Source: Methanosarcina sp. UBA5 | GTDB lineage: Archaea; Halobacteriota; Methanosarcinia; Methanosarcinales; Methanosarcinaceae | Assembly: GCF_002505485.1 (NCBI RefSeq) | Contig: NZ_DAVG01000078.1 | Coordinates: forward strand, 1-5,928 | Direction: 5' to 3' | DNA: 5,928 bases | Shown: positions 1 through 5,208 of the stretch, piece after piece | Layout of the letters: every line of letters begins with the position of its first letter | Position numbering within the stretch: position 1 is the stretch's first letter | Notes under the pieces: generated by a model | What the model was told of the DNA's origin: nothing | Seen by the model: the letters and a program-made list of their open reading frames with translations, nothing else | Databases searched by the model: none | Program-made: the position numbers and the translations under genes

Positions 1-345
1 GCTTTGGATATGTTTTTAAAATTGTTTTATCTGCTTACTTTATGATCTATTGTCTTTCTCTTTTTTCAAGGTTGGCAATCGAGTGTTTTGCGCAGCGGGA
101 TATGTGAGAAGGTAAGCGAAGATCTAATGAATTAACATTTCCAAAGTTGAGATGACAGAATTGTAATAAATTGTCAAAAAGATCCTGAAAAAGAATCTGG
201 ATTTACAAAAGCAAGTCGGCATTAATTACTAAATTAGAGGAATATAACAATGTCAACTGATTAATTAGGATGCATCAAGCAGAATAAAATAAAAGAGAAT
301 TTACCTGAAGAATTTAATTAGCGGTAAATCCAAAACGGTAAATTA
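1..345. other. AT-rich stretch without a recognisable gene
   Basis: No convincing coding region is visible. The reading frames are broken by stops; the longest ATG-started run noticed, from about position 42, gives only some 21 codons. An 8-bp direct repeat CGGTAAAT occurs at 322-329 and 336-343, just beyond the 3' end of the small minus-strand ORF. I see no RNA gene, terminator hairpin or insertion-sequence end here. The left edge may be the tail of an intergenic region that continues outside the window. Confidence 0.6.
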
Positions 346-543
346 TCAAAGTTTGAGAGAGGGCCTGAACACCTCGGAACAATATTTGTCGAAGATTTGG
401 TCTTCAACTTGCTCGAATAACTTTTTGTAATCTTTTGATTTAGTATCGTGCTTGCTCATTGTTTTCTTGACTTCAGCGTTCATCTTATCAAGAGTTTTCT
501 GGTCAAAACCTTCCGTGTTCTCCATAGTAAACATAAAAATCAT
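346..543 (-). CDS. Small hypothetical protein, 65 aa, charged and helical
   Basis: I do not recognise this protein. It is hydrophilic and rich in Lys, Asp, Glu and Gln. Two stretches look alpha-helical (about residues 16-31 and 36-58). There is one cysteine (residue 55) and no signal peptide or membrane segment. Three in-frame ATGs lie at codons 1, 4 and 7 (543, 534, 525). The first is preceded, about 9 nt upstream, by a weak Shine-Dalgarno-like GGTAG; the third would give a 59-aa protein starting MENTEGF. A TATA-like stretch on the same strand lies at about 629-648. The codons avoid low-complexity AT runs although the flanks are very AT-rich, which argues for a real gene. It stands alone, with no partner gene within 600 bp. 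Its function is unknown and it could be lineage-restricted. Confidence 0.55.
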   Translation of the reverse strand: MIFMFTMENTEGFDQKTLDKMNAEVKKTMSKHDTKSKDYKKLFEQVEDQIFDKYCSEVFRPSLKL

Positions 544-628
544 ACTCTGAAACTACCTTATTTAGGCACTACATTTTAAGTCGTTAGTCTGCTGTATTAC
601 CGACATAATATTGCTGTACAACTTAATA

Positions 629-648
629 CTTTATACATAAATATATTA
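629..648 (-). promoter_or_regulatory. Possible TATA box of the 65-aa ORF
   Basis: Read on the minus strand, this stretch carries TAATATATTTATGTATAAAG, which contains archaeal TATA-box-like elements. It lies about 85-105 bp upstream of the first ATG, so transcription would start near position 600 and leave a leader of about 60 nt. The surrounding DNA is so AT-rich that chance TATA matches are common, so confidence is low. Confidence 0.3.
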
Positions 649-803
649 GTCAGGTAATTTACTCAGTATTATTGATACATTTCCAAACAGTTTGAAAATA
701 CGTTTGATTCAATAATTATAAGTTTTATATTATTTACCTAATATATTAGCTTTCTCTTTTAGACCAGACTTTCATGTGCACTATCTAGAAATACAATCTT
801 AAA

Positions 804-819
804 ATTCTAATATTAGAAT
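804..819. repeat. Perfect 16-bp palindrome
   Basis: ATTCTAATATTAGAAT is exactly its own reverse complement and sits in the middle of a gene-free AT-rich region. It could be a dimeric regulator site or a chance event in AT-rich DNA. No promoter or gene adjoins it, so I assign no role. Confidence 0.45.
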
Positions 820-1005
820 CTTTAGAAAGCCTGTTATATTACATGATTTTTAATTCAAATATATTTCAAATAGTAAACAACCTATTTGGCTACTCATATA
901 AATATTTTACACTTATGTTGTGTCCCACAGGACTTATGCATTGTTACATTGAATATCTGGATATATAATAATTACCTGAACCCTGAGAAGAAATCTTGAA
1001 GATAG

Positions 1006-1146
1006 TTATCCCAGGGGCAGCTTAAAGACAGGGTTTTAGAAAACCTTTTTAGGCTTCAAGAAGATGACGAGCCTTTCGCAGTCGAATATCTTGCCTGGTT
1101 TATGGGGTTAATTTTATTAGCTCTTCGGAGTACTATAGTGTTATAG
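1006..1146 (+). pseudogene. Possible decayed gene fragment
   Basis: One frame from 1006 to the TAG at 1144-1146 gives about 46 residues without an internal stop and without an ATG at its head. Its middle looks like authentic protein: residues 5-16 read QLKDRVLENLFR, followed by an acidic segment (QEDDEPF) and then a hydrophobic run (EYLAWFMGLILLAL). The base composition here is markedly less AT-rich than the 400 bp upstream. TAG and TGA codons lie just upstream in the same frame. No family is recognised with confidence. It could be the broken end of a transposase or membrane protein, or a chance open frame. The last ten codons overlap the palindromic AMA promoter region, so the fragment is probably not translated. 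Confidence 0.3.
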
Positions 1147-1153
1147 TACTATA
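1129..1153. promoter_or_regulatory. Palindromic operator-like element at the AMA promoter
   Basis: The nonamer AGTACTATA (1129-1137) and its exact reverse complement TATAGTACT (1142-1150) flank a 4-nt GTGT spacer. The right half continues into a second, self-complementary 12-mer TATAGTACTATA (1142-1153), so AGTACTATA also recurs in direct orientation 16 bp downstream (1145-1153). The right part overlaps the TATA-like ACTATAAAG at 1149-1157. The TATA-like match places a start site near 1180, just ahead of the GTG at 1205. Symmetric sites over an archaeal TATA box typically bind dimeric repressors that block TBP/TFB. That role is inferred here, and a hairpin in a longer transcript is an alternative. 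Confidence 0.5.
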
Positions 1154-1189
1154 AAGGTATAGAAAAGTATTAAGGTATAGAAAAGTATT
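1154..1189. repeat. Perfect tandem duplication, 18 bp x 2
   Basis: AAGGTATAGAAAAGTATT occurs twice in direct, gapless succession (1154-1171 and 1172-1189). It lies between the TATA-like box and the start codon of the AMA gene, so the duplication spans the expected transcription start and leader. It may be a replication-slippage product or a pair of regulator half-sites. Confidence 0.8.
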
Positions 1190-1204
1190 CGAGTTGATAG
1201 CAAA

Positions 1205-2323
1205 GTGCGACCAGTTTCACAAAGAGTGAACGCGAAAAAGACTCATGAAAATAATACCGAGTTTGGGAAGTCTACCTCCGAGCTTCTTATCCTGAAGCCT
1301 GAAGGTTATCCGCTAAGTGGCATGATGGACGAATACCCTGTTATTGAAAATCGGGATGTTTTTGAATTCTATGCCCGGGAACAGTGGAACGGATATGTTG
1401 CTCGTAAGGGAGATTATCTCTTTGATCGGCGGATGTTCCCTGATTTTGCTTATCGCATCATAGATGTGGAACCTGCAGAATCCATAATAGGAAGTTCAAC
1501 CTCAATTATTGTAACTGAAGAAGAAAATGGGCTTCCTTCCTCGGCAGAAATAAAGAGTAGCGTTAAATTTGAAGACGTAATCGGGCAGGAACTTGCAAAG
1601 CAAAAGTGCAGGCTGATCGAACGCTTCCTTGAAGAGCCCGAACGCTTTGGGAAATGGGCGCCAAGAAATATCCTTTTTTTCGGGCCTTCAGGTACCGGAA
1701 AAACCATGCTTGCAAAGGCTCTTGCAACCAAAACCGATGTGCCCATTATTCCTGTCAAGGCTACACAACTTATAGGAGAATATGTGGGAGATGGGGCCCG
1801 CCAGATCCACCAGCTCTATGACCGAGCAGAAGAGATGTCTCCTTGTATAATCTTTATTGACGAGCTCGATGCCATAGCCCTGGATCGAAAATTCCAGGAG
1901 TTGAGAGGAGACGTAAGCGAAATTGTAAACGCTCTTCTGACCGAAATGGATGGCATAGTAGAACGCGATGGAGTGTGTACCATCTGCTCTACAAACAGGA
2001 TCTATTCACTGGATTCAGCTATAAGAAGCAGGTTCGAAGAAGAGATTGAATTCGTTCTTCCCGAAGAGGAAGAAGTCGTCAGGATATTCGAATCAAATGT
2101 AAAAACCTTCCCCTTACAGGTAGAGGACTGTAACTTCCGGGCACTTGCAAAGAAAGCGAATGGACTTTCGGGCAGAGACCTTGTGGAAAAGGTTTTAAAA
2201 ACCGCTCTTCACCAGGCAATTATAGAAGACCGGGAAATTGTAGCAAGTAAAGATTTTGAAAACGCGCTTGCAAAACTTGGCAGGAGAGATGCCCCCCAGG
2301 GTCCTTCTGAACTTTATATTTGA
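1205..2323 (+). CDS. AMA-type AAA ATPase (hexameric protein-remodelling ATPase)
   Basis: This 372-aa protein has a small N-terminal domain and one AAA module. Visible motifs are Walker A GPSGTGKT (160-167), the pore-loop aromatic EYVG (192-195), Walker B IIFIDELDA (215-223), sensor 1 STN (262-264), candidate arginine fingers R274 and R276, and sensor 2 GLSGRD (320-325). The N-terminal PEGYPLSG (32-39) contains GYPL, which from memory is the signature of the AMA family of Archaeoglobus and methanogens and is needed for hexamer formation. The family is cytosolic, with ATPase and probable unfolding or chaperone activity; natural substrates are unknown to me. A similar length is found in proteasome-regulatory-ATPase-like proteins, but the N-domain has no coiled coil as in PAN and there is no protease domain as in FtsH or Lon. 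The start is a GTG; an in-frame stop at 1178-1180 and the need to include GYPL leave GTG 1205 or GTG 1226. No strong Shine-Dalgarno is seen. It appears monocistronic. Confidence 0.9.
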   Translation: MRPVSQRVNAKKTHENNTEFGKSTSELLILKPEGYPLSGMMDEYPVIENRDVFEFYAREQWNGYVARKGDYLFDRRMFPDFAYRIIDVEPAESIIGSSTSIIVTEEENGLPSSAEIKSSVKFEDVIGQELAKQKCRLIERFLEEPERFGKWAPRNILFFGPSGTGKTMLAKALATKTDVPIIPVKATQLIGEYVGDGARQIHQLYDRAEEMSPCIIFIDELDAIALDRKFQELRGDVSEIVNALLTEMDGIVERDGVCTICSTNRIYSLDSAIRSRFEEEIEFVLPEEEEVVRIFESNVKTFPLQVEDCNFRALAKKANGLSGRDLVEKVLKTALHQAIIEDREIVASKDFENALAKLGRRDAPQGPSELYI

Positions 2324-2362
2324 TCCAGAGGAGGGTACATACTATTAAACTATGAACTTTTA

Positions 2363-2391
2363 AGGTACTTATTTTAAAGTACCTGCTTTTT
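2363..2391 (+). terminator. Hairpin plus T-run after the AMA gene
   Basis: AGGTACTT (2363-2370) and AAGTACCT (2377-2384) form a perfect 8-bp stem with a 6-nt loop, followed by GC and five T residues. It lies 40 bp after the AMA stop. This resembles an intrinsic terminator; in archaea the T-run alone may be the operative part. Confidence 0.6.
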
Positions 2392-2510
2392 GATGGCTAA
2401 TTTTGAAAATAATTTTTATTTTGCTATACAACTCTTTTTTTGAGTATTTTACCTGCTTCATTGTGATGCTTTTACATACCTCTCTTCTTTGCTTGAAGAA
2501 CAGGAATAAT

Positions 2511-2524
2511 TTTATGTATAAAAA
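2511..2524 (+). promoter_or_regulatory. Probable TATA box of the 86-aa gene
   Basis: TTTATGTATAAAAA matches the archaeal TATA-box pattern. It is preceded by a purine-containing GGAATAA that could serve as a BRE. It would start transcription near 2545, leaving a leader of about 50 nt before the ATG at 2598. Confidence 0.45.
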
Positions 2525-2597
2525 TAGTTATTTTCTAACAGGAACGAGTTTAATAAACTCTTAACCAGATATGAAATAAGAATTAAAAGGGATCCCC

Positions 2598-2858
2598 ATG
2601 AATGAGATACGTGAAGTCGACAGGTTTGAGTGTAAAGTTGTAAATGTAATTCAAAATCTTATGTGGAAAGGTATAACAGTAGAAGAAAAAGGCACAAAAG
2701 GCAGAGTATATTTCGGAAGAGTGAATGGCGAGCTCAACATTAATCATGGAGACACACTTTATTTAGGTATCAAGCCTGTCTATGAAGTCGAAGACAAAAC
2801 CATGCAGGTCACACTTTACGATGCCGAAAACAAAAAACTGGATTGGGCTCTAGTCTGA
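2598..2858 (+). CDS. Small hypothetical protein, 86 aa, beta-rich
   Basis: I do not recognise this family. The protein has alternating hydrophobic and polar residues in several segments (about 12-20, 25-30, 36-42, 53-58 and 67-75), separated by Gly, Asn or Asp turns. This suggests a small all-beta barrel or sandwich, possibly OB- or SH3-like, but no diagnostic motif supports a nucleic-acid role. There is one cysteine (C12), no signal peptide and no membrane segment, so it is probably cytosolic. The ATG is preceded by AAAAGGGA about 6 nt upstream, a modest ribosome-binding site; no alternative in-frame ATG lies upstream near it. It has its own TATA-like element and stands alone between the AMA gene and the convergent rnz. 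Codon use resembles the neighbouring genes. Confidence 0.75.
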   Translation: MNEIREVDRFECKVVNVIQNLMWKGITVEEKGTKGRVYFGRVNGELNINHGDTLYLGIKPVYEVEDKTMQVTLYDAENKKLDWALV

Positions 2859-2880
2859 ATTATTCTGATTCTTTTGCAAT

Positions 2881-2895
2881 GCAGATCCTATCTGC
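2881..2895 (+). terminator. Weak hairpin after the 86-aa gene
   Basis: GCAGAT and ATCTGC form a 6-bp stem with a 3-nt loop, 22 bp after the stop codon. A pyrimidine-rich stretch (CTTCTTTTC) follows shortly after, at 2901-2909. It is suggestive of a terminator but lacks a clean T-run. Confidence 0.3.
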
Positions 2896-3023
2896 TATAG
2901 CTTCTTTTCGCTAAAACGTCCGGATCTAAAAATCCCGGGAGAGTCTTAATCTTTTTCTTAAGGCAATTTCGAGTTTTTTGGAAAGCACTTTGAATTATTA
3001 TATTTATTCTTTATTAATCTAAC

Positions 3024-3051
3024 TTATGTCACTTAGTTTATGTCACTTAGT
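3024..3051. repeat. Perfect tandem duplication, 14 bp x 2
   Basis: TTATGTCACTTAGT is repeated without a gap (3024-3037 and 3038-3051). It lies in the convergent intergenic region between the 86-aa gene and rnz. No function is evident; replication slippage is the simplest origin. Confidence 0.8.
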
Positions 3052-3080
3052 TACTCTCACAAAATAATTCATACTTTCGT

Positions 3081-3107
3081 AAAAATTATGATTTTTTTGA
3101 ATAAAAA
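3081..3107 (-). terminator. Possible oligo-T terminator of rnz
   Basis: On the minus strand, two TTTTT runs (3107-3103 and 3085-3081) follow the rnz stop by about 12 and 34 nt. Archaeal RNA polymerase commonly terminates at such oligo-T tracts without a hairpin. The region is AT-rich, so the call is tentative. The plus strand carries T7 at 3092-3098, so the same region could stop readthrough in the other direction. Confidence 0.35.
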
Positions 3108-3118
3108 TGAGTTAAGCC

Positions 3119-4036
3119 TTATTTCGACCTGTAAGGGATTTCAATTTCCATCAGGTCTTCAGCTATAATTACATTTTCAAACACTTTTTTCGATTCTGTA
3201 AGGAGAGGTTCAGCATCATCAGTATACCTAGAGCTAATATGGGTAAGGATCAACTTCCTGACCCCTGCCTCCTTTGCGAGAGCTGCGGCTTCCCCTGCCG
3301 TCGAATGTTTGGACTCTTCAGCCCAATCTGCCATCTCATCCGCAAAACTGCCGTCATGTATCAATACATCTGCATCCCGGCTGGCTTCGAAAATGGACTC
3401 ACAAGGCCTGGTATCTCCGCTGTATACAACAGTCCGCCCTGGCCTTAAAGCTCCCATTATATATTCCGGTTTTACGAGCTTTCCATTGACTTCTACAGTG
3501 TATCCTTTTTGCAATTTTGCGAAAAGAGGGCCAGGAGGAATCCCCAGTTCGATTGCTCTTTCCCTGTTAAAACGCCCTGGACGAGGATGTTCTATAAGGG
3601 CGTACCCAAGGCTTGAGATACTGTGTTCGGTTTTTAAAGCCTGGATCACATATTCTTCTCTTTCCACAACATCTCCGGGTTTCAACTGGATACCTTGAAC
3701 TTCGTATTTAAGGTTGAAATAACCAAGAGCTTTAAAAAGCTCAGTAAATTCCCTGGTACCCTGAGGGCCGTAAATCCAAAGAGGCTCTTTCCTTCCCATG
3801 AAAGACATGGTCTGGATCAGGCCAGGGATTCCCAGAAAATGGTCCGCATGAAAGTGACTGACAAAAATAGAGGACAGGCTCATCATTCCTGTCTTTGCCC
3901 GCATCATCTGCTGCTGGGTCCCTTCTCCACAGTCAAACAGGATAAGCTCTCCTTCCCGATTGACCATTACTGCCGACGGGTTTCTGTTGCGGGTGGGCAG
4001 AGAACCTCCAGTGCCAAGAAAGATTATGCGAAGCAT
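3119..4036 (-). CDS. rnz: Ribonuclease Z (tRNA 3'-processing endonuclease)
   Basis: This 305-aa protein is a short-form tRNase Z of the zinc-dependent metallo-beta-lactamase superfamily. It cuts pre-tRNA after the discriminator base to remove the 3' trailer and works as a cytosolic homodimer. In order, I see GTGGSLPTRNRN, which contains the substrate-binding PxKxRN loop with Arg in place of Lys (P14-N19). Next come the zinc motif SHFHADH (H61, H63, D65, H66), the TEHS histidine H138, and the exosite flexible arm GIPPGPLFAKLQKG (165-178). They are followed by SGDTR with the metal-bridging D208, HDGSF (227-231), KHST (H244) and LTHISSRY with zinc ligand H266. All catalytic ligands are present and the length is typical. 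The ATG has a GTGAG Shine-Dalgarno-like sequence about 7 nt upstream. The gene is divergent from cobA and convergent with the 86-aa gene, so it is probably transcribed alone. Confidence 0.96.
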   Translation of the reverse strand: MLRIIFLGTGGSLPTRNRNPSAVMVNREGELILFDCGEGTQQQMMRAKTGMMSLSSIFVSHFHADHFLGIPGLIQTMSFMGRKEPLWIYGPQGTREFTELFKALGYFNLKYEVQGIQLKPGDVVEREEYVIQALKTEHSISSLGYALIEHPRPGRFNRERAIELGIPPGPLFAKLQKGYTVEVNGKLVKPEYIMGALRPGRTVVYSGDTRPCESIFEASRDADVLIHDGSFADEMADWAEESKHSTAGEAAALAKEAGVRKLILTHISSRYTDDAEPLLTESKKVFENVIIAEDLMEIEIPYRSK

Positions 4037-4081
4037 ACTGAACTCACTAATTACTTAAGAGGTATTTATTAATTGCTATCG

Positions 4082-4103
4082 TCTTAGCTGCATCTTAGCT
4101 GCA
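4082..4103. repeat. Perfect tandem duplication, 11 bp x 2
   Basis: TCTTAGCTGCA is repeated without a gap (4082-4092 and 4093-4103) upstream of rnz on its 5' side. It could be a slippage product or paired regulator sites; position alone cannot separate these. Confidence 0.75.
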
Positions 4104-4192
4104 GTGTTTCAGGAGCGGAGCCGCATGCTGATATGTATAAGGTTCGACATATACAAGTTACGTAGATAAAAATCTGTTAAGATGGGATAGTA

Positions 4193-4205
4193 TTTATTAT
4201 AAAAG
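4193..4205 (+). promoter_or_regulatory. Possible TATA box of the cobA-hemD operon
   Basis: TTTATTATAAAAG resembles an archaeal TATA box. Initiation about 25 bp downstream (near 4225) would leave a leader of roughly 175 nt before the preferred cobA start at 4401. A weaker TTTAGTATTAA element at about 4283-4293 would give a leader of about 85 nt and is the main alternative. Confidence 0.35.
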
Positions 4206-4400
4206 CTCTTTAAACCCTACAGATTTACATTTCTATCAAACCGTTCCTTTAGAAGATATGCACTTTCTTCTCGGAAAAGTAATTTAGTATTAATCGGGCT
4301 TTCCCAGCCAGGATAAAAGTTATCGTCAAATATGAAAAAATGTGCGAAGAGAGAAAAATCATCTATCAGGAATAAAAAGGAAAAAAGGAACCGTCATCAT

Positions 4401-5168
4401 ATGTCAGGAAATTACGGAAAAGTTTACCTTGTAGGTTCGGGCCCTGGAGACCCGGAACTTCTCACCCTGAAAGCCCGCCGCCTGATTGACAGTGCTGAAA
4501 TAATTATCTATGACCAGCTTCCTGGAAAAGCTATTCTGGACTCAATGCCGACAAGTGCGGAGAAGATTGATGTTGGAAAATATGCCGGCAACCACACCAT
4601 GACCCAGGCTGAGATTAATAAAGTGCTTGTGCAAAAAGCAAAAGAAGGAAAGACTGTGGTCAGACTTAAAGGAGGTGACCCCTATGTCTTCGGGAGAGGG
4701 GGAGAAGAGGCCGAGGTACTCGTAGCCGAAGGCATTGAGTTTGAGGTTGTTCCAGGGATCACTTCTGCAATTGCAGTGCCAGCTTATGCCGGAATTCCGG
4801 TAACCCACAGGGAAAGTACCTCAATGGTCACTTTCATAACCGGGCACGAGGACCCCACAAAAGAGGAGAGCGGACTTGATTGGGATACTCTGGCAAAATT
4901 TGGAGGAACAATTGTAATCCTTATGGGCGTGAAAATGCTCGGCCGGAACGCAGAAGAGCTAATGAAACATGGCAAGGCTCCGGACACCCCTGTTGCAGTC
5001 ATTGAGAGAGGAACCAGGGCTGACCAGAGAGTAACTGTAGGGACTCTTGCAAATATCGCAGAGCTTGCAAAGGAGCGTGGAGTGAAGGCTCCAGCTATTA
5101 CGGTTGTAGGGGATGTTGTACGTCTGCACGAAATTCTCGGTGAACAGCGGGCAGGAGCTGACTTTTAA
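4401..5168 (+). CDS. cobA: Uroporphyrinogen-III C-methyltransferase (SUMT)
   Basis: SUMT uses two S-adenosylmethionine molecules to methylate uroporphyrinogen III at C2 and C7, giving precorrin-2 for cobalamin, F430 and siroheme. It is a cytosolic, typically dimeric TP-methylase. Numbered from 4401 (255 aa), it has the N-terminal signature VYLVGSGPGDPELLTLKA (8-25), YDQL (37-40), the SAM-binding VRLKGGDPYVFGRGGEE (87-103), VVPGITSAIAVPAYAGIPVTHR (117-138), ITGHEDP (146-152), LMGVKML (174-180), ERGT (202-205) and PAITVVGDVV (231-240). The sequence is full length and intact. The frame is open further upstream to an ATG at 4332, which would add 23 Lys/Arg-rich residues. I prefer ATG 4401 because the family begins just before VYLVG and an AAGGAA Shine-Dalgarno-like sequence lies 10 nt ahead. 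No siroheme synthase (CysG) or HemD domain is fused. The hemD gene follows after 40 bp, so co-transcription is likely. Confidence 0.95.
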   Translation: MSGNYGKVYLVGSGPGDPELLTLKARRLIDSAEIIIYDQLPGKAILDSMPTSAEKIDVGKYAGNHTMTQAEINKVLVQKAKEGKTVVRLKGGDPYVFGRGGEEAEVLVAEGIEFEVVPGITSAIAVPAYAGIPVTHRESTSMVTFITGHEDPTKEESGLDWDTLAKFGGTIVILMGVKMLGRNAEELMKHGKAPDTPVAVIERGTRADQRVTVGTLANIAELAKERGVKAPAITVVGDVVRLHEILGEQRAGADF

Positions 5169-5188
5169 CCCGGCACTGAAAGACCGGG
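5169..5188 (+). other. Intercistronic hairpin between cobA and hemD
   Basis: CCCGG (5169-5173) and CCGGG (5184-5188) can pair as a 5-bp GC-rich stem with a 10-nt loop immediately after the cobA stop. No T-run follows and a strong ribosome-binding site for hemD lies just downstream. An intercistronic structure affecting RNA stability or hemD translation is therefore more plausible than a terminator. Confidence 0.4.
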
Positions 5189-5208
5189 ACATAACAGGAG
5201 AAGGGAAT

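Larger units (their letters stand above)
544..1128. other. Long AT-rich intergenic region with palindromes and a possible gene remnant
   Basis: No intact gene is visible in this stretch or in the remaining 75 bp before the AMA start. It holds a perfect 16-bp palindrome at 804-819, imperfect inverted arms at 640-657 and 734-747 (the left arm has four extra bases), and the octamer TTACCTGA at 972-979, with its reverse complement at 650-657 and another copy at 301-308. From about 1006 the composition changes abruptly to gene-like, with GC-containing codons. That suggests a remnant of something once coding, annotated separately. Confidence 0.5.
4037..4400. other. Divergent intergenic region between rnz and cobA
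   Basis: This 364-bp region should hold promoters for both flanking genes. On the minus strand, a TTAATAAATA-like element at about 4063-4072 sits close to the rnz ATG and would leave only a very short leader. On the plus strand the best TATA-like match is at 4193-4205, with a weaker one at about 4283-4293. It also contains an 11-bp tandem duplication (4082-4103) and a local GC-rich patch, GCGGAGCCGC at 4115-4124, able to form a 4-bp stem. No RNA gene or recognisable riboswitch is seen. Confidence 0.5.

Noticed and set aside
640..747. Inverted repeat as ends of a small transposable element
   Set aside because: The arms are short, AT-rich and imperfect, the interior codes for nothing, and no target-site duplication is evident.
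997..1005. Readthrough or pyrrolysine (TAG) decoding joining the frame before 1006 to the fragment after it
   Set aside because: Methanosarcina can decode TAG as pyrrolysine, but the frame also has a TGA at 997-999 and the upstream part does not look like protein.
1450..1758. Minus-strand open frame of 102 codons inside the AMA gene
   Set aside because: It lies wholly antisense to conserved AAA motifs and resembles no protein; it is a shadow of the real gene.
3239..4072. Several plus-strand open frames (69, 71, 129 and 125 codons) opposite rnz
   Set aside because: The minus strand carries a full RNase Z with every catalytic motif; these frames are antisense shadows with no gene-like features of their own.
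4206..4400. Cobalamin riboswitch in the leader of the cobA-hemD operon
   Set aside because: The long leader and corrinoid pathway made this worth checking, but no B12-box-like conserved core was seen, and cobalamin riboswitches are not expected in archaea.
4542..5192. Minus-strand open frames of 88, 72 and 77 codons opposite cobA
   Set aside because: They are antisense to an intact SUMT and have no recognisable motifs.
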